From assembly GCA_003165855.1 (NCBI GenBank), contig PMXH01000151.1, positions 6,919 to 12,759 of the forward strand: a DNA stretch of 5,841 bases. The letters run 5' to 3'. This stretch comes from Acidobacteriaceae bacterium (GTDB lineage Bacteria > Acidobacteriota > Terriglobia > Terriglobales > Acidobacteriaceae). Below the pieces are notes generated by a model, which worked only from the letters and a program-made list of their open reading frames with translations, was not told the DNA's origin and did not search any database. Of this stretch, positions 1-5,666 are shown piece by piece. Position numbers and translations under genes: made by a program. Numbering within the stretch: the stretch's first letter is position 1; each line of letters starts with the position of its first letter.

Positions 1-915
1 CCCGCCGATCTAAACCAGGCCGTGGATTTCTTTACGCAGGCAATCGTGCACGATCCCGGCTATGCGGCGCCCTATGTAGGCCTCGCCGACACCTACAACC
101 TGCTTCGGGAGTACAGCGCGATGCCTCAGGAAGAGGCGTTTCCGCGGGCGCTGGCCGCCGCCAGCAAGGCGGTGGAGCTCGATCCCAATTCCGCTGAAGC
201 CCACAACTCTCTGGCCTTTGCCAGCTACTGGGGATTCTTTGATGCGGCCACAGCCGACCGCGAGTTCAAGCGCGCCATCGAACTGGACGCAACCTTGCCC
301 CGCGCCCACCACTGGTATGCCACCTTCCTCGTCGCGATTCAGCGCAACCAGGAAGCCCTGGTGGAAATCGAGCGGGCTCGGCAGCTCGATCCTTCTTCTA
401 CACCCATCCTTGCCGACAAGGGATTGATTCTCGCCGCATCCGGAAAGACAGAGACAGCCAGAGCGCTGCTGACCCAGATCGCAGCCTCCCAGCCCGAGTT
501 TGTCCCGCCGCACAGGTATCTGGCCCAGGTGATTTATTTTCCCGAAGGAAATTATCCGGGATACCTCGAGGAAATGGGGAAGGTTGCGCATCTGCGCCAC
601 GACGCCAACGCGGAGAAAAACATCGAGGCGGAGCAGAAAGCCTACAAGAGCGGCGGCCAGCGCGGACTGTTCGAACAGCGGCTGGCGGCCGCGCGGGAAT
701 CGTTCGACCACGGAAAAGGGTCAGCCTTTGACTTGGCCGCCGCCTACGCCGACCTGGGGCAGAAAAGCGACGCCTTAAAGTCTCTTGAAATCGCCTACCA
801 GCGGCACGACCTCCTGCTCACCAATCTTCCCTCCAGCAGCACGTTTCAGTCGATGCATCAGGATCCCGAGTTTCGCGAGCTGGTCGCTAAAATCGGCCTT
901 CCGCCTGTAAAGTGA
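1..915 (+). CDS. Tetratricopeptide-repeat protein, C-terminal part (5' end outside window)
   Basis: The reading frame is open from base 1 and ends at TGA 913-915, giving 304 visible residues. A GTG at 22 lies inside the first helix of a repeat, so it is not taken as the start. About six TPR units are visible: a half-repeat at residues 4-19 (ending in HDP), then roughly 21-62 (AAPYVGLADTY...AVELDP), 65-98 (AEAHNSLAFASYW...AIELDA), 101-131 (RAHHWYATFLVA...ARQLDP), 136-166 and 167-200. Residues 238-304 form a helical C-terminal block ending in a QDPEFRELVAKIGLPP motif, common at the end of acidobacterial TPR proteins. TPRs are protein-interaction scaffolds. Related proteins often carry an N-terminal winged-helix (CadC/ToxR-like) or Ser/Thr kinase domain, which would lie left of the window; I cannot tell which. 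No membrane segment or cysteine is seen in this part. The gene is convergent with the Rrf2 gene, 43 bases apart, with no clear terminator. Confidence 0.88.
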   Translation, partial: PADLNQAVDFFTQAIVHDPGYAAPYVGLADTYNLLREYSAMPQEEAFPRALAAASKAVELDPNSAEAHNSLAFASYWGFFDAATADREFKRAIELDATLPRAHHWYATFLVAIQRNQEALVEIERARQLDPSSTPILADKGLILAASGKTETARALLTQIAASQPEFVPPHRYLAQVIYFPEGNYPGYLEEMGKVAHLRHDANAEKNIEAEQKAYKSGGQRGLFEQRLAAARESFDHGKGSAFDLAAAYADLGQKSDALKSLEIAYQRHDLLLTNLPSSSTFQSMHQDPEFRELVAKIGLPPVK

Positions 916-958
916 GCAGCGGTAACCATCCAACTCCAGGCCCAGACCTCAGCGAAGA

Positions 959-1504
959 TCATCCGCGACCAGAACTTCGCTCCGGGGAGATCGACGGGAT
1001 ACTTCGTTTCTTCCCGCGTTGCCTCTTTGCACTTGCTGAGCCAGGACCGGGGTCCTTGAGAAGATCGGCGAGCGTGGTGTTATCGAGGATATTCGCCGCC
1101 GCGTCTCGCACATCCAGGAAAACTTGATACAGGGCGCGATGATCGTCATCCCGCAGGATAAGGCTTCGCAGTTGATCCGCGTCGCCCAACGGCGCCAGCG
1201 GGCCATCAATCAGCCGGACGATCTCGCCGATTCGTATCTCCGAAGGAGCACGGCGCAATTTGTAGCCGCCTTTTGCGCCCCGTACGCTTTCCACCATGCG
1301 GGCATTCCGCAGTTCAACCAGGATCAACTCCAGAAACTTTTCCGGCAGATCCCCTTCGGAGGCGATGTTTCGAATCTTGACAACCTCGTGTTGATCCTGA
1401 CGCGCAAGCGTCATCATCGCCTGTAGCGCATAGAGTCCCTTTTGCGAGATCTTCAATCTCGTGACCTTTCCAGTCCGTGCCTTGGAGCCCGATGAAGCCC
1501 CCAT
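959..1504 (-). CDS. Rrf2-family winged-helix transcriptional regulator, cysteine-free
   Basis: The product is 181 residues from ATG 1504-1502. I chose this start because GGGAGAGGA lies just before it at good spacing; a GTG at 1546 in the same frame would add 14 residues but has no Shine-Dalgarno. Residues 16-100 match the Rrf2 winged helix: KISQKGLYALQAM first helix, IASEGDLPEKFLELILVEL recognition region, and the wing VRGAKGGYKL followed by IGEIVRLIDGPLAPL. Residues 122-149 (ALYQVFLDVRDAAANILDNTTLADLL) form the usual dimerisation helix. Rrf2 proteins such as IscR, NsrR and RsrR bind Fe-S clusters through three cysteines in the loop between these parts. Here the loop (residues 105-121, LGDADQLRSLILRDDDH) is shortened and the whole protein has no cysteine, so it resembles clusterless members such as CymR. 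The tail from about 151 is Pro/Gly/Ser-rich and basic (KRQRGKKR). The family call is firm; regulon and effector are unknown. It is divergent from the phosphatase gene, which it may control. Confidence 0.92.
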   Translation of the reverse strand: MGASSGSKARTGKVTRLKISQKGLYALQAMMTLARQDQHEVVKIRNIASEGDLPEKFLELILVELRNARMVESVRGAKGGYKLRRAPSEIRIGEIVRLIDGPLAPLGDADQLRSLILRDDDHRALYQVFLDVRDAAANILDNTTLADLLKDPGPGSASAKRQRGKKRSIPSISPERSSGRG

Positions 1505-1508
1505 AGTA

Positions 1509-1516
1509 TCCTCTCC
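1509..1516 (-). promoter_or_regulatory. Shine-Dalgarno deciding the Rrf2 start
   Basis: Read on the minus strand the sequence is GGAGAGGA followed by TACT and then ATG at 1504. It contains GGAG at 8 bases and GAGG at 5 bases from the start codon. The upstream in-frame GTG at 1546 is preceded only by CCGCCAAAGTTGG, which is a poor ribosome-binding site. This favours the 181-residue product over the 195-residue one. Confidence 0.7.
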
Positions 1517-1552
1517 CACGTCCGAAAGTCCCGTAGATTTCGTCACCCAACT

Positions 1553-1581
1553 TTGGCGGGGAACGTTCGACTGTGTAAACT
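1553..1581 (+). promoter_or_regulatory. Candidate promoter of the phosphatase-pyrD operon, possibly giving a leaderless mRNA
   Basis: TTGGCG (1553-1558, four of six matches to TTGACA) and TAAACT (1576-1581, four of six matches to TATAAT, preceded by TGTG) are separated by exactly 17 bases. Transcription would start near 1588, only about three bases before the ATG at 1591. The bases just before the ATG (GTGTAAACTAGCTTCGCG) contain no Shine-Dalgarno, which fits a leaderless or nearly leaderless message. The spacer contains an 8-base palindrome GAACGTTC (1561-1568), which could be an operator, but such a short palindrome can occur by chance. The opposite strand offers a TTTACA at 1579-1574 as a weak -35 for the Rrf2 gene, with no good -10. 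The prediction is by eye only. Confidence 0.35.
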
Positions 1582-1590
1582 AGCTTCGCG

Positions 1591-3285
1591 ATGAGATTTC
1601 TCCCCCCGTCGATTGCTGTGCGCCGTTCTTTTCTACGGATATTCCTGGCCGTTCTCATCGTGGGTTCCCTCCCGGCCAGTTTTGCTTCTGCCTACAAAGC
1701 CCATCCGAAGCTGGTTGTGGTGGTCGTGATCGATCAGTTTCGCGGCGACTATCTCGAGCGCTACCGCGATCAGTTCGGCGAAGGCGGATTCCGTCTTCTC
1801 CTCGATCACGGCGCCAACTTCACGGACTGCAACTACGACTATGCCAACACCCGCACCGCGCCTGGCCACGCCACGCTCTTCACCGGCGCCTACAGCAATG
1901 GTCACGGCATTGTGGCGAACGAATGGTGGGATCTAAAGAAAAAGAAAATGGTCACCTCGGTGGAGGACGACGATACCAAGCTTGTCGGCATTGCCGAAGA
2001 CAAGACCGGGGCATCGCCGCACAACCTTCTCGCTGACACTCTGGGGGACGAACTCAAACTTGCTACGCAAGGGCAGGCGCGAGTCTTCAGCCTTTCGCTG
2101 AAAGACCGCGCTGCCGTGCTGCCCGGCGGCTTCGCAGCCGATGCCGCTTACTGGATCGATCCGAAAAGCGGCGCGTGGGTGACTTCCACTTACTATCGCC
2201 ACGACTTGCCTAAGTGGGCGCAGGATTTCAACGCCGGCAGTCGGGCGGCGAAATATTGGGATCGGGACTGGAAGAACACGAACGGAGACACACTGCGTTC
2301 GACCGCGCATCGCAAGAGTAAAGACGGTTCCGACGCGGGCTTCTACGAGGTCGTCGGGTCCACTCCCTTCGCCAATGAGTACGAACTGGAATTCGCCAAG
2401 GAATTAGTTGTCTACGAAAATCTCGGCGCCGGGCAGGCTACCGATTTGCTCGCCATCAGTCTTTCCGCGAACGACATTCTCGGCCACCAGGTCGGTCCCG
2501 ATTCGCCAGAGATGGCCGCCATGGCGCTCGCGCTCGATCGTGAACTCGCCGACTTCTTCAGCTTCCTCGGCCATCAGGTCGGCCTCGCGAACGTGTGGAT
2601 CGCTCTCTCGGCGGACCATGGTGTTTCGGCGTTGCCCGATGCCGCGAAGAAGCTCCGCATTCCCGCCGCCAATCTGGACGCGGGCAAACTCGAAGCGCAA
2701 ATCAATAGCGCTCTGACGGCGAAGTTTTCTCCCGGTCACGCCGCCGCCTACATCAAGCTCGATTATCCGTTGGCGTGGCTCGACCACGATGCCTTCGCCG
2801 CCGCTCACCTCAAGGAGCGCGACGCCGAATCCGCCGTCGGCGAAGCAATGAAGCAGGCCGGACTGCGCGACTACTTCACCAAGTCACAACTCGCGGAAGG
2901 CGAAGTCCCCGCGACCGCTCTCGGCAGAAAGTTCTTGAACAGCTACTCACCCGAAGGCGGCTGGTATGTGATGGGAGTCCCGGAGCCCTACACCGTCGGC
3001 CCCGCGAGAGGTACGGACCACGCTTCGCCCTACACTTACGACACGCACGTGCCGCTGGCTTTCTATGGACTGCCGTTTCGAACGGGCACGTATCGCTCCC
3101 ACGCCGAACCGGTCGATCTCGCAACCACGCTAGCGTCGCTGCTCGGCATCAATGCTCCCACGCATGCCGTAGGACGCGTGCTTACCGAGGCGATTGCCCC
3201 GCCTCATCAGGCAGAGAATGCTGCGCGATCTCCGAATGCTGGTTCCCCCAATCCTGGATCTCCTAATGAAGGAGCGCCGCGGTGA
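1591..3285 (+). CDS. Secreted alkaline phosphatase, PafA/PhoK type (Thr nucleophile)
   Basis: A 564-residue exported phosphomonoesterase of the alkaline phosphatase superfamily, expected to release phosphate from organic phosphomonoesters outside the cytoplasm. The N terminus is a Sec signal peptide: RR at 11-12, a hydrophobic core at about 16-29, and likely cleavage after A-S-A34. Core motifs in order: metal ligand D48 in VVVVVIDQFRGDY; nucleophile T89 in TRTAPGHATLFTG; N110 in GIVANEWWD; K171 and R173 in LSLKDRAAVLPGG; D295 and H299 in ANDILGHQVGPDS; D342-H343 in LSADHG; H486 in YDTHVPLAFYG. This is the complete set of Zn ligands plus the Thr/Asn/Lys/Arg set known from PafA and PhoK, so the enzyme should be active. 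Length is typical of the family. The C terminus carries three SPNxG repeats. There is no convincing Shine-Dalgarno before the ATG. The TGA stop overlaps the pyrD start by four bases. Substrate specificity cannot be read from sequence; a phosphodiesterase/nucleotide pyrophosphatase relative is less likely because of the K-x-R motif. Confidence 0.93.
   Translation: MRFLPPSIAVRRSFLRIFLAVLIVGSLPASFASAYKAHPKLVVVVVIDQFRGDYLERYRDQFGEGGFRLLLDHGANFTDCNYDYANTRTAPGHATLFTGAYSNGHGIVANEWWDLKKKKMVTSVEDDDTKLVGIAEDKTGASPHNLLADTLGDELKLATQGQARVFSLSLKDRAAVLPGGFAADAAYWIDPKSGAWVTSTYYRHDLPKWAQDFNAGSRAAKYWDRDWKNTNGDTLRSTAHRKSKDGSDAGFYEVVGSTPFANEYELEFAKELVVYENLGAGQATDLLAISLSANDILGHQVGPDSPEMAAMALALDRELADFFSFLGHQVGLANVWIALSADHGVSALPDAAKKLRIPAANLDAGKLEAQINSALTAKFSPGHAAAYIKLDYPLAWLDHDAFAAAHLKERDAESAVGEAMKQAGLRDYFTKSQLAEGEVPATALGRKFLNSYSPEGGWYVMGVPEPYTVGPARGTDHASPYTYDTHVPLAFYGLPFRTGTYRSHAEPVDLATTLASLLGINAPTHAVGRVLTEAIAPPHQAENAARSPNAGSPNPGSPNEGAPR
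3229..3273 (+). repeat. Three tandem 15-base units coding SPNxG at the phosphatase C terminus
   Basis: Residues 547-561 of the phosphatase read SPNAG, SPNPG, SPNEG, three consecutive pentapeptides. The DNA units are TCTCCGAATGCTGGT, TCCCCCAATCCTGGA and TCTCCTAATGAAGGA. They differ at several third positions, so the repeat is not a fresh slippage product. The segment lies after the catalytic fold and is probably a flexible tail. The final unit supplies most of the pyrD ribosome-binding site. Confidence 0.8.
3269..3274 (+). promoter_or_regulatory. Shine-Dalgarno of pyrD inside the phosphatase gene
   Basis: AAGGAG at 3269-3274 lies seven bases before the GTG at 3282. It is strong and supports GTG 3282 as the pyrD start. 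It is encoded within the last codons of the phosphatase (Glu-Gly-Ala), which together with the GTGA stop/start overlap points to translational coupling. Confidence 0.85.
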
Positions 3286-4232
3286 CGTCCTCCTCCGAAA
3301 ACGGCGGCAAGTCCTCTCTCGATCTCAGCGTGAGCTTCGCTGGCGTCGAGCTCAAGAATCCCATCATCGCGGCCAGCGGAACCTTCGGCTACGGCGTCGA
3401 GTTCGAGGATGTGGTCCATCTCGACAAGCTGGGTGGATTCGTGGTCAAAGGTCTCTCCCGTGAGCCGATGATCGGCAATCCGCCGCCGCGCCTGTGGGAA
3501 ACCGCTGCCGGCATGCTCAACGCCATCGGCCTGCAGAACATCGGCGCAGCGGCGTTTCTCGAGGAGAAGCTGCCCAAACTCCGGCAGATCAAGAACATCG
3601 TGGTGTTGGCCAACGTCTTCGGCTACACCCGCGAAGACTACGAAAGAACCATCGAGATCCTCAACGACGGCGAAGGCATTGCCGCTTACGAACTGAACGT
3701 CTCCTGCCCCAACACGGCGCACGGCGGCCTGCAATTCGGCAGCGATCCCCGCTCCCTCGATGAAGTTGTGACCACGGCAAAACGCGCCGCGCGTCGGCCA
3801 TTGATCGTCAAGCTCTCACCCAACGTGACCAGCATCGCGCAGATGGCTCACATCGCGCAGGAGGCGGGCGCTGACGCCATCTCGCTGGTCAACACTTTCG
3901 TGGCCATGGCCATTGACGCCGACACGCGCAAGCCGCGCATCGCCAACGTCACCGCCGGACTTTCGGGCCCGGCCATCAAACCGATTGCCCTGCGCATGGT
4001 CTACGACGCCGCGCACGCGGTGAACATTCCAGTCATCGGCATGGGAGGCATTTCAACCGCGGCCGATGTCGCCGAGTTCATGCTCGCGGGCGCAACCGCA
4101 GTGCAGATCGGCACCGCCAGCTATTGGGATCCCTGCGCCACCGAGAAGATCGTCGACGAACTGCAGACCTGGTGCGAGGATCGCGGCGTCACCCGCCTGG
4201 CAGACCTCATCGGGGGCATGATCGTGGAGTAG
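3282..4232 (+). CDS. pyrD: Dihydroorotate dehydrogenase, class 1B type, catalytic subunit
   Basis: A 316-residue cytosolic FMN enzyme that oxidises dihydroorotate to orotate, the fourth step of de novo pyrimidine synthesis. It is a TIM barrel with recognisable motifs: NPIIAASGTFGYG (26-38), GGFVVKGLS (51-59) with the flavin-side K56, AAGMLNAIGLQNIG (75-88), the catalytic loop ELNVSCPN with base C142, KLSPNVT (177-183), N204, GLSGPAIKP (226-234) and GMGGIS (253-258) for FMN phosphate binding. The cysteine base marks class 1 (class 2 uses Ser), and the GMLNAIGLQN and NVSCPN motifs are typical of the NAD-linked 1B type. Such enzymes normally work with PyrK, an FAD/2Fe-2S subunit, but no pyrK lies next to this gene here. 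The start is GTG, fixed by AAGGAG seven bases upstream and by the four-base overlap with the phosphatase stop. Length is normal and no key residue is missing. It is convergent with the propeller gene, 13 bases apart. Confidence 0.96.
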   Translation: MTSSSENGGKSSLDLSVSFAGVELKNPIIAASGTFGYGVEFEDVVHLDKLGGFVVKGLSREPMIGNPPPRLWETAAGMLNAIGLQNIGAAAFLEEKLPKLRQIKNIVVLANVFGYTREDYERTIEILNDGEGIAAYELNVSCPNTAHGGLQFGSDPRSLDEVVTTAKRAARRPLIVKLSPNVTSIAQMAHIAQEAGADAISLVNTFVAMAIDADTRKPRIANVTAGLSGPAIKPIALRMVYDAAHAVNIPVIGMGGISTAADVAEFMLAGATAVQIGTASYWDPCATEKIVDELQTWCEDRGVTRLADLIGGMIVE

Positions 4233-4245
4233 AGAAGCAACTAGC

Positions 4246-5562
4246 TTAACGCCCGCGCGCGTACCAGATCGACCCCGGAGACTTGTAATTGCTGCCCTCG
4301 CCCCACACCACGTGGGTGTTCCCGAGATTGTCGATCGCCATCGAGAAGTAGTCTCCGAAAGGAAACTTAAAGCCCTCAGGCAGGATGTAGTCGTAGCCCC
4401 GCGCCGGACCGGAAAGTTGCGTCTCGGCCGACCACGTCGCGCCACCGTTGCTCGAACTGCGATGGAAAACGTTCCACAGCGGCTGATTTGGCACAGCATG
4501 GTAGCGCGTATCCATCCATGCGATGCGCACATCGCCCGCCGCGCCCGCGGTGATCGCTGGAAAGCCGTGCTCCACCTGATCATCCGCGGTTGAGACGTCC
4601 GCCTTTGCCGACCAGCTTGCCCCGGCCGTGGTGGAAGACGAAAAGTAAATTCGTTCGGGTCCGCCGTGCGTCGTGCCCGCATTCCACAGTGCATAGACGG
4701 TTCCCGCCGCATCGGACGTCAGCGCAATCTGTGCGCCGAGAAATTCGGCCTCGCATCCTTGCGCCCCACAACCCGGCGGCGCGCTCGAAACGTCCAGCAG
4801 GACCGTGTTCCAAGTCCGTCCCGCATCCGCCGACCGGCTGACGTAAACGCTCACCGGGCGAGTATTGAGTTCCTGCCGTGCGTAGGCTGTCCAGGAAAAA
4901 TAGACGTCGCCAGTCGCATCCACAGTGGCGCCACCCGCCAGCGACCAACCCGGCCCGGCATTCGGATTCACCGTCACTGAAGCGAAGTTCTGCGCGTAAT
5001 CATGCGATGTGGCCACCAGAAAATTCTCGTCATGATTGAATCCCACGTATATATCGGGGCCATGCACCGCCAGCACCGGCTTGTCGGCGTCTTCGTTGTC
5101 ACGCGAGTGCTCCGCGATCGCGAGATACCAGCTCGCGCCGAAGTCCTGCGACCTGGCCACCATCACATCGTGCTTGTTGTTCTGCAGCCAGGAAACGTAC
5201 ACCGTCTGCCGGTCCACCGGGTCCACCACAATCTGCGGATCAAACTGGCCGGTCGAAGAAGCCACCAGAGCATGCGGCGCCTGCCACGATAATCCGTTGT
5301 CGTTGCTGACCTGCAGAGCCATGGTGGGTGCGGTGCACGCCGGGCAGTCGCTTACCGCGCCATACTGCGGAAATAAAATATAGATGTGCCCGTGGCCATC
5401 CGCCGCCAGCGCGGGCTCCCATTGATCGCCCGTAGTGTAGCCGACACGCCGCTGCGGACTGAAGCTCGAAACCGCCAGCGCCGCCTGCGCACTTGCCAGC
5501 GCTAAAAGCAGGCAGATGGCAAACTTATGCACACTCCGGGCGCGGCGGGATCCTGAAACCAC
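4246..5562 (-). CDS. Secreted Asp-box (BNR/sialidase-like) beta-propeller protein
   Basis: A 438-residue exported protein. A signal peptide is clear: basic RRARSVHK, hydrophobic 14-23, likely cleavage after A-L-A30. The rest is a beta-propeller. Asp boxes (S-x-D-x-G-x-x-W) lie at 86-93 (SNDNGLSW), 138-145 (SQDFGASW), 244-251 (SADAGRTW), with degenerate ones at 186-193, 310-317 and 370-377. They alternate with seven core strands of the type D-x-x-G-x-x-Y-v-x-W/F ending near 64, 125, 175, 224, 293, 349 and 420, suggesting seven blades closed by the N-terminal strand. Two close cysteine pairs (73/76, 265/270) could form loop disulfides. I do not see the FRIP arginine or other clear sialidase catalytic residues, so glycosidase activity is not supported; a binding or structural role is equally possible. 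The GTG start has AGGAG seven bases upstream; a second in-frame GTG at codon 11 lies inside the signal peptide and is less likely. Confidence 0.85.
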   Translation of the reverse strand: MVSGSRRARSVHKFAICLLLALASAQAALAVSSFSPQRRVGYTTGDQWEPALAADGHGHIYILFPQYGAVSDCPACTAPTMALQVSNDNGLSWQAPHALVASSTGQFDPQIVVDPVDRQTVYVSWLQNNKHDVMVARSQDFGASWYLAIAEHSRDNEDADKPVLAVHGPDIYVGFNHDENFLVATSHDYAQNFASVTVNPNAGPGWSLAGGATVDATGDVYFSWTAYARQELNTRPVSVYVSRSADAGRTWNTVLLDVSSAPPGCGAQGCEAEFLGAQIALTSDAAGTVYALWNAGTTHGGPERIYFSSSTTAGASWSAKADVSTADDQVEHGFPAITAGAAGDVRIAWMDTRYHAVPNQPLWNVFHRSSSNGGATWSAETQLSGPARGYDYILPEGFKFPFGDYFSMAIDNLGNTHVVWGEGSNYKSPGSIWYARGR

Positions 5563-5569
5563 AGAACTT

Positions 5570-5574
5570 CTCCT
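5570..5574 (-). promoter_or_regulatory. Shine-Dalgarno of the propeller gene
   Basis: On the minus strand AGGAG is followed by AAGTTCT and then the GTG start codon at 5562, a seven-base spacing. It decides the GTG start over later alternatives. Confidence 0.75.
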
Positions 5575-5604
5575 GGGACAACTGCTGCGACAACCATGCC
5601 GAAC

Positions 5605-5632
5605 TTTATCCTGAATCCTTCCGCAAGGTCAA
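5605..5632 (-). promoter_or_regulatory. Candidate sigma-70 promoter of the propeller gene
   Basis: On the minus strand TTGACC (5632-5627, five of six matches to TTGACA) and GATAAA (5610-5605, four of six matches to TATAAT) are separated by 16 bases. The start of transcription would fall near 5598, giving a leader of about 36 bases that includes the AGGAG site. This is the best promoter-like pair in the right-hand intergenic region. The call is by eye. Confidence 0.45.
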
Positions 5633-5666
5633 TTGCCCGAGAAGGCCACAAGGTACCCATGTAGCG

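Noticed and set aside
22..24. GTG 22 as the true start of the TPR gene
   Set aside because: The frame is open leftwards to base 1 and the codons before it belong to the same TPR helix, so the gene is cut by the window edge.
10..711. Long minus-strand open frame (233 codons) opposite the TPR gene
   Set aside because: It is a shadow of high third-position GC in the TPR gene. Its translation has no recognisable domain, while the plus strand has clear TPR repeats.
916..958. Terminator between the convergent TPR and Rrf2 genes
   Set aside because: No stem of useful length and no T-tract on either strand in these 43 bases.
1505..1546. GTG 1546 as an upstream start of the Rrf2 protein
   Set aside because: It has no Shine-Dalgarno, while ATG 1504 has GGAGAGGA at good spacing and the winged helix begins well after either start.
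2775..3266. 163-codon plus-strand frame inside the phosphatase gene
   Set aside because: It is Arg/Ser-rich with no motif, and the real frame carries catalytic residues throughout this stretch.
4233..4245. Bidirectional terminator between pyrD and the propeller gene
   Set aside because: Only 13 bases, with at most a three-base-pair AGC/GCT stem and no T-run.
4053..4712. 219-codon minus-strand frame spanning the pyrD 3' end and propeller 3' part
   Set aside because: It overlaps two well-supported genes in another frame; its Arg-rich, low-complexity translation is typical of a shadow frame.
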